NCBI RefSeq assembly: GCF_001465595.2 | Contig: NZ_CP013481.2 | Span: 682,001 to 746,000 of the forward strand | Source: Pandoraea apista | Lineage (GTDB): Bacteria > Pseudomonadota > Gammaproteobacteria > Burkholderiales > Burkholderiaceae | Length of the DNA stretch: 64,000 nucleotides | Direction: 5' to 3' | Shown: one piece after another, positions 10,695-23,344 of the stretch | How the letters are laid out: each line of letters begins with the position of its first letter | Numbering within the stretch: position 1 is the first letter of the stretch | Notes under the pieces: generated by a model | The model's input: only the letters and a program-made list of their open reading frames with translations | The model's database searches: none | Told to the model about the DNA's origin: nothing | Position numbers and translations under genes: made by a program

Positions 10695-12104
10695 ATGAAA
10701 CACATCGTCAAACACATTCACTTCGTCGGCATTGGCGGCTCGGGTATGAGCGGCATTGCCGAGGTGTTGCTCAACCTGGGATATCAGGTGAGCGGCTCCG
10801 ATCTCGGCGACAACGCCGTGACCCAGCGCCTCGCGGGTCTGGGGGCGCGTATCGCTCGCGGTCACGACGCCGGCAATATCGAGGGCGCAGACGCCATCGT
10901 TGTGTCCACTGCCATTACGGCCGACAACCCGGAAGTGCTGGCGGGCCGCGCCCGGCAGATTCCTATCGTGCCGCGCGCGCTGATGCTCGCGGAGCTCATG
11001 CGTCTGAAGCAGGGAGTGGCGATTGCCGGCACGCACGGCAAGACCACCACGACGAGCCTCGTGGCGAGCGTGCTTGCTCAGGGCGGCCTGGATCCGACGT
11101 TCGTGATCGGTGGCCGTCTGAACAGCGCGGGCGCGAACGCCAAGCTGGGTACCGGCGACTTCATCGTGGTCGAAGCCGACGAATCGGACGCCTCGTTCCT
11201 CAACCTGAATCCGGTCATCGAAGTCATCACCAACATCGATGCCGATCACATGGATACCTACGGGCACGACTTCGCCCGTCTGAAGCAATCATTCGTGGCC
11301 TTTACGCAGCGCCTGCCGTTCTACGGCATTGCCGTGCTGTGTGTGGACGACCCGAACGTGCGCGAGATCCTGCCGTTCGTCTCGAAGCCGATCGTGCGTT
11401 ACGGGCTGTCGGAGGACGCGCAGGTGCGTGCGATCGACGTGCGTGCCGATGCCGGGCAGATGCGCTTCACCGTGCTGCGCCAGTTCGGCGCCGGCGCCGC
11501 ACCGCTCGACATCACGCTGAATCTGCCGGGCGAGCACAACGTGCGCAACGCGCTGGCGGCGATTGCCATTGCCACCGAACTTGAAGTGCCCGATGCCGCG
11601 ATCCAGCAGGCGCTGGCCGAATTCAACGGCGTTGGCCGCCGCTTCCAGCGCTATGGCGAGATTGCGTTACCGAAGTCGAGCGGCAGCGGTACGTTCACGT
11701 TGATCGACGACTACGGGCATCACCCGGTCGAGATGGCGGCCACGCTGGCAGCCGCGCGGGGTGCGTTCCCCGGGCGCCGCATCGTGCTGGCCTTTCAGCC
11801 GCACCGCTACACGCGCACGCGCGATTGCTTCGAGGATTTCGTGAAAGTGTTGTCCGACGCCGACGCCGTGGTGCTCGGCGAGGTGTATTCGGCGGGCGAG
11901 GCGCCCATCGTGGCTGCCGACGGCCGCGCCCTGTCGCGCGCATTGCGCGTGGCGGGCAAGGTAGAACCAGTTTTTGTGGAAGACGTGGCGCAACTGCCCG
12001 ACGCCATTCTGCAAGTCGCTCGCGCGGGCGACGTTGTGATCACGATGGGTGCCGGCTCGATCGGCGCGGTGCCCGGCAAGTTGCAAGTTCAGCAAGGAGT
12101 TTGA
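10695..12104 (+). CDS. murC: UDP-MurNAc:L-alanine ligase MurC
   Basis: Cytoplasmic Mur ligase of 469 residues that adds L-alanine to UDP-MurNAc, the first peptide step. The N-terminal UDP-binding motif [17 protein letters not shown] is followed by the ATP loop GTHGKTTTT at about 112-120 and an [11 protein letters not shown] motif in the C-terminal half. It lies one base after murG and one base before ddl. It is a homologue of mpl at the other end of the window, which shares [10 protein letters not shown] but acts in recycling. Confidence 0.97.
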   Translation: MKHIVKHIHFVGIGGSGMSGIAEVLLNLGYQVSGSDLGDNAVTQRLAGLGARIARGHDAGNIEGADAIVVSTAITADNPEVLAGRARQIPIVPRALMLAELMRLKQGVAIAGTHGKTTTTSLVASVLAQGGLDPTFVIGGRLNSAGANAKLGTGDFIVVEADESDASFLNLNPVIEVITNIDADHMDTYGHDFARLKQSFVAFTQRLPFYGIAVLCVDDPNVREILPFVSKPIVRYGLSEDAQVRAIDVRADAGQMRFTVLRQFGAGAAPLDITLNLPGEHNVRNALAAIAIATELEVPDAAIQQALAEFNGVGRRFQRYGEIALPKSSGSGTFTLIDDYGHHPVEMAATLAAARGAFPGRRIVLAFQPHRYTRTRDCFEDFVKVLSDADAVVLGEVYSAGEAPIVAADGRALSRALRVAGKVEPVFVEDVAQLPDAILQVARAGDVVITMGAGSIGAVPGKLQVQQGV

Positions 12105-12105
12105 C

Positions 12106-13089
12106 GTGAGTGCTTTCGATCCGAAACGTTTCGGCAAGGTTGGCGTCCTAATGGGCGGACGCTCGGCCGAGCGTCAGATCTCGCTGATTTCGGGCAATGG
12201 TGTGCTCGAAGCCCTGCGCTCGCGTGGCGTGGACGCGCATGCATTCGATACGGGCATGCACGACCTCGCAGCATTGGCGGCGCAAAAGTTCGACCGCGTG
12301 TTCATCGCGTTGCACGGCCGCTATGGCGAAGACGGCACGCTGCAAGGCGCACTTGAGCATTTGGGCATTCCCTACACCGGCAGCGGCGTGTTGGCTTCCG
12401 CACTGGCGATGGACAAGGAAATGACCAAACGCGTGTGGATCAACGAAGGGCTGCCGACACCGCGCTTCGCAATGCTCACCGCCGACAGCGATTTCGACGC
12501 CGTGGCACGCGATCTCGGCCTGCCGCTGATCGTCAAGCCGTCGCGCGAAGGCTCGACTATCGGGCTCACGAAGGTCACCGATGCGTCGCAGCTGAAGGCG
12601 GCGTACGAGAAGGCTGCTGCCCTCGATCCGGATGTGCTCGCAGAAGAGTTCATCGACGGCGACGAACTGACCGTGCCGGTGCTCGGCGTGGGAACGAAGG
12701 GTGCCGCGGCTGCGCGTGCACTGCCAGTGATCCGCATCGTGGCGCCGGACGCGAACTACGACTACCAGAACAAGTATTTCAAGGACGACACGCGCTACGA
12801 ATGCCCGCCGCCGCTGTCGGTGTCCCTTCAGGAGGAAGTGCAGCGCCTCGTGTTGCGCGCCTACCTCGTGTTGGGCTGCCGTGGCTGGGCGCGTGCCGAC
12901 GTGATGCTTCGCAAACGCGACAACAAGCCGTTCCTGCTTGAGATCAATACGTCGCCGGGCATGACCGGCCACTCGCTGGTGCCGATCTCGGCGCGAGCGG
13001 CTGGCCTGTCGTACGAAGACCTGGTGGTTGAAATTCTGGCAACTGCGACGCTCGATTTGCACCCGAACGCGCAGTGGAAGCCAGAGTGA
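12106..13089 (+). CDS. ddl: D-alanine:D-alanine ligase Ddl
   Basis: ATP-grasp enzyme of 327 residues that makes the D-Ala-D-Ala used by MurF. The N-terminal [18 protein letters not shown] segment, the [11 protein letters not shown] loop and the [15 protein letters not shown] metal and product site are all present. The frame is open further upstream, but I place the start at the GTG at 12106, one base after the murC stop, because AGCAAGGAG lies at the right distance before it. This is the ddlB position of the dcw cluster. Confidence 0.96.
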   Translation: MSAFDPKRFGKVGVLMGGRSAERQISLISGNGVLEALRSRGVDAHAFDTGMHDLAALAAQKFDRVFIALHGRYGEDGTLQGALEHLGIPYTGSGVLASALAMDKEMTKRVWINEGLPTPRFAMLTADSDFDAVARDLGLPLIVKPSREGSTIGLTKVTDASQLKAAYEKAAALDPDVLAEEFIDGDELTVPVLGVGTKGAAAARALPVIRIVAPDANYDYQNKYFKDDTRYECPPPLSVSLQEEVQRLVLRAYLVLGCRGWARADVMLRKRDNKPFLLEINTSPGMTGHSLVPISARAAGLSYEDLVVEILATATLDLHPNAQWKPE

Positions 13090-13145
13090 ACCGAGTCAAA
13101 CCTTGAACGCGTTGAAGAACGCCCTGATACGGAAAGCAGATCGCC

Positions 13146-13982
13146 ATGTGGCACAACGTACGCTTGCTCAACGCCATCGCGAGTGCGCTCGTCGCACTCG
13201 TCGTGCTGGCGGCGCTCGCGGCCGGCGGCCATTGGTTGATCCAACGGCCGATTTTCACGCTCAAGGCGATTCAGATCGACGGGGACGTGTCGCATATCAA
13301 CGGACCGACGTTGCGTGCGAATGCGGTGTCGCGTTTGAAGGGCAACTTCTTCACGATCGATCTGGACGCCACGCGAGCGGCGTTCGAGGCGGTGCCCTGG
13401 GTGCGTCATGCGAGCGTGAGGCGTGTCTGGCCGAATCAACTGGCCATCACGATCGAGGAATACAAGCCGCTGGCCACATGGAACGACGGTCGTCTGGTCA
13501 GCGTGGACGGCGAATTGTTCGCAGCGAATCTGGCGGAAGCCGAGGACGAGGGCAAGTTGCCGGAGTTCGCGGGGCCGCCGGGCAGCGAAAAGGATGTAAC
13601 GGCGCGGTACTACGACTTCGTGAAGTGGTTCGCGCCGCTGAATATGAAACCGGAAGCGGTCACGCTGTCGAATCGTTACGCATGGGGCGTGCGGCTCGCA
13701 GGGGGCGTGCAACTGGCGCTGGGACGGGAGCGTACGCCCGAAACCCTCGCCACGCGCAGCCGGCGTTTCGTACAGGCGTATCCGCAGGTTGCGGCGCGCT
13801 GGGGGAATCAGATCGAGTATGCCGATCTGCGGTACCCGAACGGTTTTGCGGTCCGGGCCGCAGGCATGCGTTTCTTGAGCGAAGAACAGGCCAAGAAGCT
13901 AGCTGCGACACCGGTGCAAAAGCGGGATTCGCAAAAGCCGGCAGTTGCGCAACCTGCCGCGCGGCAGAAGCGAAGCCAGTGA
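13146..13982 (+). CDS. ftsQ: Cell division protein FtsQ
   Basis: Bitopic division protein of 278 residues that forms the FtsQ-FtsL-FtsB complex. A short cytoplasmic N-terminus is followed by one membrane segment (about residues 12-35). A POTRA domain comes next (about 38-110, with FTLKAIQIDGDVSHI and PWVRHASVRRVWPNQL), then the FtsQ/DivIB beta domain. The tail is rich in Gln, Ala and Lys and probably disordered. The spacer from ddl is 56 bases; ftsA begins 22 bases after the stop. Family and position agree. Confidence 0.95.
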   Translation: MWHNVRLLNAIASALVALVVLAALAAGGHWLIQRPIFTLKAIQIDGDVSHINGPTLRANAVSRLKGNFFTIDLDATRAAFEAVPWVRHASVRRVWPNQLAITIEEYKPLATWNDGRLVSVDGELFAANLAEAEDEGKLPEFAGPPGSEKDVTARYYDFVKWFAPLNMKPEAVTLSNRYAWGVRLAGGVQLALGRERTPETLATRSRRFVQAYPQVAARWGNQIEYADLRYPNGFAVRAAGMRFLSEEQAKKLAATPVQKRDSQKPAVAQPAARQKRSQ

Positions 13983-14004
13983 GACTTCAGGACTTACACA
14001 CGCT

Positions 14005-15237
14005 ATGAGCAAAGATTACAAGGATCTGTTGGTCGCCCTCGATATCGGCACGTCGAAAGTCGTGGCGGTGGTGGCCGAGCTGCGCCCTGAAGGCCGCTAT
14101 GAAGTGATCGGCCTGGGCCAGAGCGAATCGCGAGGCCTGAAAAAGGGCGTCGTGGTGAACATCGAGGCGACTGTGCAGTCGATTCAGCGTGCGCTCGAAG
14201 AAGCCGAGCTGATGGCCGATTGCAAGATCACCAATGTGTTCACGGGGATTGCCGGCAGCCACATCCGCAGCTTCAACTCGAGCGGCATGGTGGCGATCAA
14301 GGACAAGGAAGTGACGCAGGCCGATGTGGCGCGCGTTATCGAGACGGCCAAGGCCATCAACATTCCGACCGATCAGCAGGTGCTGCATATCCTCACGCAG
14401 GAATTCATCATCGACGGTCAGGAAGATGTGCGCGAGCCGATTGGCATGAGCGGCATCCGTCTGGAGGTGAAGGTGCACATCGTGACCGGCGCTGTCTCGG
14501 CTGCGCAGAACATTGTGAAGTGCGTGCGCCGCTGTGGCCTCGAAGTCAACGATCTGATTCTGCAACCGCTGGCGTCGAGCATTTCGGTACTGACGGAAGA
14601 CGAGAAGGAACTCGGCGTGGTGCTGATCGATATCGGCGGCGGCACGACGGATATCGCGATCTTCAGCGAAGGGGCGATTCGTCACACGGCGGTGATTCCG
14701 ATCGCCGGCGATCAGATCACGAGCGACATTGCGATGGCCGTGCGCACGCCGACGCCGGATGCGGAGGACATCAAGATTCAGCACGGCATCGCCAAGCAGT
14801 CGCTGGCCGATCCGGACGAAATGATCGAAGTGCCGGGGCTGGGCGAGCGCGGTCCGCGCACGCTCTCGCGTCAGGCGCTGGCGGCGGTGATCGAACCGCG
14901 CGTCGAAGAACTGTTCTCGCTCGTGCAGCAGGTGGTGCGCGAGTCGGGTTACGAAGAACTGCTGTCCTCGGGCATCGTGCTCACCGGCGGCGCGGCAATG
15001 ATGCCGGGCATGGTCGAGCTGGGCGAGGACATCTTCCTCAAACCGGTGCGTATTGGCGTGCCGGAGTATGCCGGCGGCCTTGCCGACGTGGTGCGCAGCC
15101 CGCGCTACGCGACGGCGATGGGCCTGCTGCTCGAAGGGCGTTCCCAACGCATGCGCGGCCGTAAGGTCGCAGTGCAGTCGGGGCAAGCGAATCAAGTCTG
15201 GACGCGCATGCGCGACTGGTTCTTCAGCAATTTTTAA
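14005..15237 (+). CDS. ftsA: Cell division protein FtsA
   Basis: Actin-like ATPase of 410 residues that anchors FtsZ filaments to the membrane. The nucleotide-binding ALDIGTSKV at the N-terminus, the phosphate-2 loop VVLIDIGGGTTDIA, and the SGIVLTGGAAMMPG segment are visible, and the last residues (RMRDWFFSNF) form the amphipathic membrane-targeting helix. I take the ATG at 14005 rather than an upstream in-frame codon inside ftsQ because the protein then starts with MSKDYKDLLVALDIG, the usual form. It lies just before ftsZ. Confidence 0.97.
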   Translation: MSKDYKDLLVALDIGTSKVVAVVAELRPEGRYEVIGLGQSESRGLKKGVVVNIEATVQSIQRALEEAELMADCKITNVFTGIAGSHIRSFNSSGMVAIKDKEVTQADVARVIETAKAINIPTDQQVLHILTQEFIIDGQEDVREPIGMSGIRLEVKVHIVTGAVSAAQNIVKCVRRCGLEVNDLILQPLASSISVLTEDEKELGVVLIDIGGGTTDIAIFSEGAIRHTAVIPIAGDQITSDIAMAVRTPTPDAEDIKIQHGIAKQSLADPDEMIEVPGLGERGPRTLSRQALAAVIEPRVEELFSLVQQVVRESGYEELLSSGIVLTGGAAMMPGMVELGEDIFLKPVRIGVPEYAGGLADVVRSPRYATAMGLLLEGRSQRMRGRKVAVQSGQANQVWTRMRDWFFSNF

Positions 15238-15344
15238 TGGTGTTTTTTTGAGGGGTGTGGATTCGGCATTGAAAACACGCGTGGCTTACCCGAGCCGCAT
15301 GTGACCCGCAGTACCGGATCTGCTTTTATTTCACTGGAGGCGCT

Positions 15345-16535
15345 ATGAACTTTGAAATGTTGGAAACGGAAACCAACGGCACCATCATCAAGGTGGTGGG
15401 TGTTGGTGGCGCTGGCGGCAATGCCGTCCAGCACATGATCAACCGTGGTGTGCAAGGCGTGGAATTCATCGCCATGAACACCGACGCACAGGCACTGGGC
15501 CGCTCGCAGGCCAGCGTGACCATTCAGCTCGGCAAGACCGGTCTGGGGGCTGGCGCGAAGCCGGAAATGGGCCATGCCGCAGCGGAAGAAGCCCGCGAGC
15601 GCGTGGCCGACGCCCTGCGTGGCGCGCACATGGTGTTCATCACCGCCGGTATGGGCGGCGGCACGGGCACGGGCGCGGCACCGGTCGTGGCACAGATTGC
15701 CAAGGAAATGGGCATTCTGACCGTGGGCGTGGTCTCGAAGCCGTTCGAGTTCGAAGGTGGCAAGCGCATGCGCGTGGCCGAGACGGGCGCGCAGGAACTG
15801 GAAGACAACGTCGATTCGCTGATCGTTGTGCTCAATGACAAGCTGTTCGAAGTCATGGGCGACGACGCCGAGATGGACAAGTGCTTCCAGTGCGCCGACG
15901 ACGTGCTGCACAACGCCGTGGCCGGCATCGCCGAAATCATCAACGTCGACGGTCTGGTGAACGTCGACTTTGAAGACGTGAAGACGGTGATGGGCGAGCA
16001 GGGCAAGGCCATGATGGGTACGGCCACCGTTGCCGGTGTCGATCGTGCGCGTCTGGCGGCCGAGCAAGCCGTGGCGAGCCCGTTGCTCGAAGGGGTGGAC
16101 CTGTCGGGCGCGCGTGGCGTGCTGGTGAACATCACGGCGTCGCGTTCGCTGCGTCTGTCGGAAACGCGTGAAGTGATGAACACCATCAAGAGCTACGCTG
16201 CCGAAGACGCGACCGTGATTTTCGGTACCGTCTACGACGACAAGATGGGCGATGCACTGCGCGTGACTGTCGTGGCAACCGGCCTGGGCCGTGCGGTTGC
16301 GAAGAAGGCCGCTGCACCGATGACGTTGCTCAAGACCGGTACCGACAATATGCCGATCGCGACCGGCCATGTGCCGAACGTGGGTCAGGCAGGCGGTACG
16401 GACTACGGCGCGCTCGATACGCCGGCCGTGTGGCGTAGCACGCGCGAGACCGCAGCCTCGCACGTTGCCGCGTTGCAGGAGAAGGGTGTCGACACGTACG
16501 ACATTCCGGCCTTCCTGCGCAAGCAAGCCGACTGA
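15345..16535 (+). CDS. ftsZ: Cell division GTPase FtsZ
   Basis: Tubulin-like GTPase of 396 residues that polymerises into the Z ring. The tubulin signature GGGTGTG is at about 104-110, and GVGGAGGNAV binds the nucleotide near the N-terminus. After a variable linker the C-terminal peptide TYDIPAFLRKQAD, which binds FtsA and ZipA, is intact. It begins 107 bases after ftsA, after a strong CTGGAGG ribosome site, and is the last dcw gene here. The following 561 bases carry no recognisable gene and no U-tract terminator, so the 3' end of the transcript is unclear. Confidence 0.98.
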   Translation: MNFEMLETETNGTIIKVVGVGGAGGNAVQHMINRGVQGVEFIAMNTDAQALGRSQASVTIQLGKTGLGAGAKPEMGHAAAEEARERVADALRGAHMVFITAGMGGGTGTGAAPVVAQIAKEMGILTVGVVSKPFEFEGGKRMRVAETGAQELEDNVDSLIVVLNDKLFEVMGDDAEMDKCFQCADDVLHNAVAGIAEIINVDGLVNVDFEDVKTVMGEQGKAMMGTATVAGVDRARLAAEQAVASPLLEGVDLSGARGVLVNITASRSLRLSETREVMNTIKSYAAEDATVIFGTVYDDKMGDALRVTVVATGLGRAVAKKAAAPMTLLKTGTDNMPIATGHVPNVGQAGGTDYGALDTPAVWRSTRETAASHVAALQEKGVDTYDIPAFLRKQAD

Positions 16536-17045
16536 CAGGGTTGCGCGCGGGCCGGGTGCCAGTGCCTGGCGCCGCCGCACCTTGGGAATCGCGAGACCTA
16601 CGCAGGTCGTCGTGAGGATTCGCCGTCGCCCCGAATACCATGCCCAGTGGCGTGGGGAAGGCGCGCCGCAGTACGAGTCCGAATGGCGATACAGCAAGGT
16701 TGCGATCGCGCGAGCGCCTTGTGGCTGCGACAACCAGAGTCGCAATAGGCGTCAATGCATCGCAGATGACGAACGTTACGGGTAAGCGTTTGTGATCCCG
16801 GACCCGGTCTCGCGGATCTGTCCCCCGACCGCTGCGGCATGCCTCCGTCGCGGCGGCCGGGGTGCCCCGAAAGTGCATGACGTCAGGTGTGGGGTCCGAC
16901 GTCGACGCACGAGGCTCAAAGCTATGGAGCAACGAAATAGCCTATTTCCGTATGCGAGATGGGCGAGGACAAACCGATGGGGCAGAATTCGGAATGTTTA
17001 GTAACGAATCGTTGCGTTTGTGGCACAGCGATGAAGGCGCCGATC
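16536..17045. other. Long gap between ftsZ and lpxC
   Basis: No convincing coding region lies in this stretch: the open frames on both strands are Arg-rich and look like GC-driven shadows without ribosome sites. I see a small imperfect dyad just after ftsZ (GGTGCCA...TGGCGCC), a GACCT/AGGTC pair near 16600, and a GAAATA/TATTTC dyad near 16935, none followed by a U tract. Base composition becomes clearly more AT-rich over the last 150 bases, leading into the lpxC promoter. Confidence 0.6.
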
Positions 17046-17054
17046 TGATATAAT
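17046..17054 (+). promoter_or_regulatory. Extended -10 promoter element for lpxC
   Basis: TGATATAAT combines a perfect TATAAT with the TGn extension. No good -35 hexamer lies 16-18 bases upstream, which is expected for extended -10 promoters. A start of transcription near 17061 would give a leader of about 36 bases before the lpxC ATG. It suggests that lpxC is transcribed separately from the dcw genes. Confidence 0.7.
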
Positions 17055-17096
17055 TCGATCTATGATCCTTAGCGCACGATAGTTTTAATAAATAGC

Positions 17097-18011
17097 ATGC
17101 TTAAGCAGCGCACACTCAAATCCATCGCCAAGACAGTCGGCATCGGCTTGCACTCCGGTCGCAAGGTCGAGCTGTCGTTGCGTCCGGCACCGCCGAATAC
17201 GGGTATCGTTTTCTGTCGTACCGATCTGAATCCTCCTGTGGAGATTCCGGCATCGGCGATGGCGATCGGCGATACGCGTCTGGCGTCGGTGTTGCAGAAG
17301 GATGGTGCGCGGGTGTCCACCGTGGAGCACCTGATGTCGGCATGTGCCGGTCTGGGCATCGACAATCTGTATGTCGATGTGACGGCCGAAGAAATTCCGA
17401 TCATGGATGGCAGTGCAGCGACGTTTGTCTTTCTGATTCAGTCGGCAGGCATCGAAGAGCAGGCTGCCGCCAAGAAATTCATCCGCGTGACGAAACCCGT
17501 CGAGATCCGTGAAGGCGACAAGTTCGCCCGTCTCGATCCGTACGACGGTTTCAAGCTCAAATTCACCATTGATTTCCGTCACCCGGCAGTTGATCGCACG
17601 GGCCAGGCGCTCGAGATCGATTTTGCCGAGACGTCCTACGCGAAGGAAATTGCGCGCGCCCGTACGTTTGGCTTCGCGCATGAGGTCGAGATGCTGCGCG
17701 AACTGGGTCTGGCTCGCGGCGGCAGCATGGACAACGCTATCGTGCTCGACGAGTACCGCATTCTGAACAATGACGGTCTGCGCTACGACGACGAGTTCGT
17801 GAAGCACAAGATGCTCGACGCTATCGGCGACCTGTACGTGATCGGCCACCCGCTGCTGGCGTCGTACACGGCGTACAAGTCGGGACACGGTCTGAACAAC
17901 CAGTTGCTGCGCGAGCTTCTCGCACAAGACGCCTACGAAATTGTCACGTTCGAGCGCGCAGAAGACGCACCGCGCGGTTTCCAATTCGATCCGCAAACGC
18001 AGTTCGCGTAA
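17097..18011 (+). CDS. lpxC: UDP-3-O-acyl-GlcNAc deacetylase LpxC
   Basis: Zinc amidase of 304 residues catalysing the committed step of lipid A synthesis in the cytoplasm. The zinc ligand motif STVEHLMSA is at about 78, MDGSAATF follows, and the [11 protein letters not shown] motif near 236-246 supplies the other His and Asp ligands; [19 protein letters not shown] completes the active site. Length is standard. The ATG at 17097 lacks a strong ribosome site (upstream sequence is AT-rich). An extended -10 promoter lies 43 bases upstream and an intrinsic terminator downstream, so it looks monocistronic. Confidence 0.97.
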   Translation: MLKQRTLKSIAKTVGIGLHSGRKVELSLRPAPPNTGIVFCRTDLNPPVEIPASAMAIGDTRLASVLQKDGARVSTVEHLMSACAGLGIDNLYVDVTAEEIPIMDGSAATFVFLIQSAGIEEQAAAKKFIRVTKPVEIREGDKFARLDPYDGFKLKFTIDFRHPAVDRTGQALEIDFAETSYAKEIARARTFGFAHEVEMLRELGLARGGSMDNAIVLDEYRILNNDGLRYDDEFVKHKMLDAIGDLYVIGHPLLASYTAYKSGHGLNNQLLRELLAQDAYEIVTFERAEDAPRGFQFDPQTQFA

Positions 18012-18055
18012 ATTGCGCAACGCGCCGCCCGCTGCGGCGCGGATGTAACAAAAAG

Positions 18056-18082
18056 AAAGCGCCGGGTTTCCGGCGCTTTTTT
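18056..18082 (+). terminator. Intrinsic terminator after lpxC
   Basis: An 8-bp GC-rich stem (AGCGCCGG / CCGGCGCT) with a GTTT loop is followed by six T. The left side is A-rich, so it can also stop the convergent dciA transcript. Confidence 0.85.
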
Positions 18083-18165
18083 ATTTGACGGGCAATAAAT
18101 ATCGGCGTTGCGTCATCCCGGCATGGATGCGCTGGACCGCGACATGAGCATTTCGGCGATGCGCG

Positions 18166-18633
18166 TCACGATTTGCGCGACCCCCCATAGGAGTGACGGG
18201 CAACCAGACGGGCGAGGGCGTCTCGCAGCGGAGAGGGTTCCAGTGCGTCGCGCAGGTCGCGCAGACTCACCAGCCCCTGCCGGGGCAGCCGGGCCTCCTT
18301 GGGCGGTTTCTGAGGCTCAGGGGCGGCGATGCTGACGCGGATACGGATCGTGCGAATCAGCCAGCCGCGTTTGGCGAGGCCGTCGATTAGCGAAGGGGTT
18401 TGCTGACGCAGACGTGCTGCGAGCGAATTGTTAGCGACGAGAAAGACCAACGCCCCTTCGCGCGGCGGCGTGACCTTGACGCTGGCGGTGAGTGCGGGGG
18501 GCAGCAACGCATGCACGTCCCGCTCGAGCCGGCCCAACTGCTCGGCGGCGACCAACAGTGATCCCGCGCCGTCGGATGCGGACAGGAGGGTGGTCAGTGG
18601 GCGGGCGACGCGATTTGCTTTGGGTCGTTTCAT
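18166..18633 (-). CDS. dciA: DUF721 protein, DciA-type helicase loader candidate
   Basis: Protein of about 155 residues with the DUF721/DciA fold signature: an N-terminal basic segment, a conserved KVTPPREGALVFLVANNSLAARLRQ block, and the following TPSLIDGLAKRG. DciA proteins of this family load the replicative helicase DnaB in bacteria lacking DnaC, a role established in other species and inferred here. The C-terminal third is Pro/Arg-rich. I chose the ATG at 18633 (MKRPKANRVARP); an in-frame ATG at 18657 would add eight residues. It is convergent with lpxC and divergent from secA. Confidence 0.8.
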   Translation of the reverse strand: MKRPKANRVARPLTTLLSASDGAGSLLVAAEQLGRLERDVHALLPPALTASVKVTPPREGALVFLVANNSLAARLRQQTPSLIDGLAKRGWLIRTIRIRVSIAAPEPQKPPKEARLPRQGLVSLRDLRDALEPSPLRDALARLVARHSYGGSRKS

Positions 18634-18935
18634 ATGATGATACAGAGGTCGCCGCATATTTTACCCCGCCATCGGGCGTCACCTCTGCCCGGCGGGTCGA
18701 ATCGCCCGGTAATCGGCGTCGGGTACCGCCGGGACGTGTAACCGCAGCATGCTAGAATCCATTTTTCAGTACAGGTATCGAACCGGAGCGAGGCCAGCGT
18801 GCCAAACACCGGTGACCCGCAGCGCTCAGACGCATCGGGCGGTTGGCAATTTCGGGGCATGTTCCCGGTATGTGCGCCGCCCTGTGACAGGCTGCGCGAT
18901 TGCGAACGACATTTGCCGCCCTAACCAGTGATCCG
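18634..18935. other. Divergent dciA-secA intergenic region
   Basis: This 302-base region separates dciA and secA and holds the secA promoter element described separately. A 60-codon open frame (18749-18931) overlaps that promoter and I do not accept it as a gene. Related genera often carry an M23 peptidase gene at this place; none is present here. Confidence 0.6.
18750..18758 (+). promoter_or_regulatory. Extended -10 element upstream of secA
   Basis: TGCTAGAAT is an extended -10 (TGn plus TAGAAT) located 177 bases before the secA ATG. The same nine bases occur on the minus strand before tRNA-Pro. The -35 region is not recognisable. It would give a leader of about 170 bases. Confidence 0.55.
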
Positions 18936-21734
<2,799 letters not shown>

Positions 21735-21747
21735 GATGTGAACCGAT

Positions 21748-21783
21748 CGACGCGGCGCCGACTCAATCGGCGCCGCGTCGTTT
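21748..21783 (+). terminator. GC-rich hairpin after secA
   Basis: A perfect 14-bp inverted repeat (CGACGCGGCGCCGA and its complement) with a CTCAA loop is followed only by TTTG. It may be the secA terminator, but the missing U tract makes this less certain than the other terminators listed. Confidence 0.6.
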
Positions 21784-21895
21784 GTAGCGCCGGTTTTTCA
21801 ACCGGCCGCACCGATCAACCGCCGCCCCGGCGGAGTGTCGTGCCGACATCGTCTGGGCGGGAGCTGCAACCCTTACCTCTCGCGGGCGAACCCTC

Positions 21896-23125
21896 ATGGC
21901 CGTCAATTTCCCCTCGATCGAAGCCTCCCAACTGCGCGCCGTTCCCGGCGTCGAACTGGGCTGGGCCGAAGCCAATATCCGTAAGCCGAACCGTAAGGAC
22001 GTGCTAGTCATGCGACTGGCTGCCGGTAGCACGGTCTCCGGCGTTTTCACGACGAACCGCTTTTGCGCCGCGCCGGTGACGGTATGTAAAGAGCATCTGG
22101 CCGCACACGCAGGCATTCGCGCGCTGATCGTCAACACGGGGAACGCCAACGCCGGTACCGGCGAGCCGGGCATGGCCGCCACGCGTACAACATGCACCGC
22201 GCTCGCCGAGCTGCTGTCCGTCGCACCGAACCAGATTCTGCCGTTCTCGACGGGGGTGATTCTCGAACCGTTGCCGGTCGATCGTCTGGTGGCGGGCATG
22301 CCGCAGGCAATTGCCAATCTGGCGCCCGCACATTGGTACGAGGCGGCGCAATCGATCATGACGACCGACACGTTGCCGAAGGCTGCGTCGCGCGAGGTCA
22401 TCATCGATGGCAAGTCCATTGTGCTGACCGGTATCAGCAAGGGCGCCGGCATGATCAAGCCGAACATGGCGACCATGCTCGGCTTCGTCGGCACCAATGC
22501 GCGCGTGTCGCAGCCGGTGCTCGACGCGCTCGTGAAATACGTTGCCGACCGTTCGTTCAACGCCATCACGATCGATGGCGATACGTCCACCAACGACTCG
22601 TTCATCGTTGTGGCCACGGGCCAAACCGATCTGCCGGAAATCGCCAGCACGGATACGCCGGCATTTGCCGCACTCCGCGACGCTTTGCTGTCGATCTCGC
22701 AAGCGTTGGCGAAGCTCATCGTGCGCGACGGCGAAGGGGCGACCAAGTTCATCACTGTGAAGGTCGAGGGTGGCCGCGATGTGGCGGAGTGCCGTCAGAT
22801 CGCCTACGCCATCGGTCATTCGCCGCTGGTGAAGACGGCGTTTTACGCGTCCGATCCCAATCTGGGCCGTATCCTGGCCGCGATCGGTTACGCGGGCGTG
22901 AATGATCTCGACGTGAGCAAAGTTGACCTCTATCTGGACGACGTCATGGTCGCGCGCGCCGGCGGCCGCAATGCCGACTACCGTGAGGAGGACGGTCAGC
23001 GTGTGATGAAGCAAAGCGAGATCACGGTACGTGTGGTGCTTGGGCGTGGCGACGCGGCCACGACCTTGTGGACGTGCGACCTCTCGCACGACTACGTGAG
23101 CATCAACGCGGATTACCGTTCCTGA
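21896..23125 (+). CDS. argJ: Bifunctional ornithine acetyltransferase / N-acetylglutamate synthase ArgJ
   Basis: Enzyme of 409 residues that transfers the acetyl group from N-acetylornithine to glutamate and can also use acetyl-CoA, closing the cyclic arginine pathway. The precursor self-cleaves before the conserved Thr in NMATMLGF (Thr at about 193), giving alpha and beta chains; the preceding KGAGMIKPN segment is intact. The ATG at 21896 gives [18 protein letters not shown], matching the typical start. It lies between secA and a DUF815 ATPase, with which it shares no pathway that I can see. Confidence 0.96.
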   Translation: MAVNFPSIEASQLRAVPGVELGWAEANIRKPNRKDVLVMRLAAGSTVSGVFTTNRFCAAPVTVCKEHLAAHAGIRALIVNTGNANAGTGEPGMAATRTTCTALAELLSVAPNQILPFSTGVILEPLPVDRLVAGMPQAIANLAPAHWYEAAQSIMTTDTLPKAASREVIIDGKSIVLTGISKGAGMIKPNMATMLGFVGTNARVSQPVLDALVKYVADRSFNAITIDGDTSTNDSFIVVATGQTDLPEIASTDTPAFAALRDALLSISQALAKLIVRDGEGATKFITVKVEGGRDVAECRQIAYAIGHSPLVKTAFYASDPNLGRILAAIGYAGVNDLDVSKVDLYLDDVMVARAGGRNADYREEDGQRVMKQSEITVRVVLGRGDAATTLWTCDLSHDYVSINADYRS

Positions 23126-23344
23126 GCCCTGACGCGATGGCCGCACGCTTCCCACCAGGGGCAGGGGCCATCGGCGCAGAGGGCCGGTGCCGGACCGGCA
23201 TCGGTCACGCGCCGGAAGACGTCGCCGACGATGGCGGTCCGTCACCGGCAGGTGGCAAAAGCACCGTGGCGCATAGCGAAGGGAAACCACAACACGACGA
23301 AGTATCGACACGAGCGCCCGTGAGCGGCGCGGGGATTTCGAAGC

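Noticed and set aside
16330..16932. 200-codon minus-strand ORF reaching from ftsZ into the ftsZ-lpxC gap
   Set aside because: Arg/Pro/Ala-rich composition, no ribosome site and no family resemblance; it overlaps the ftsZ 3' end.
18749..18931. 60-codon ORF just before secA as a SecM-like arrest peptide
   Set aside because: No signal peptide and no arrest-like motif; its start codon overlaps the likely -10 of the secA promoter.
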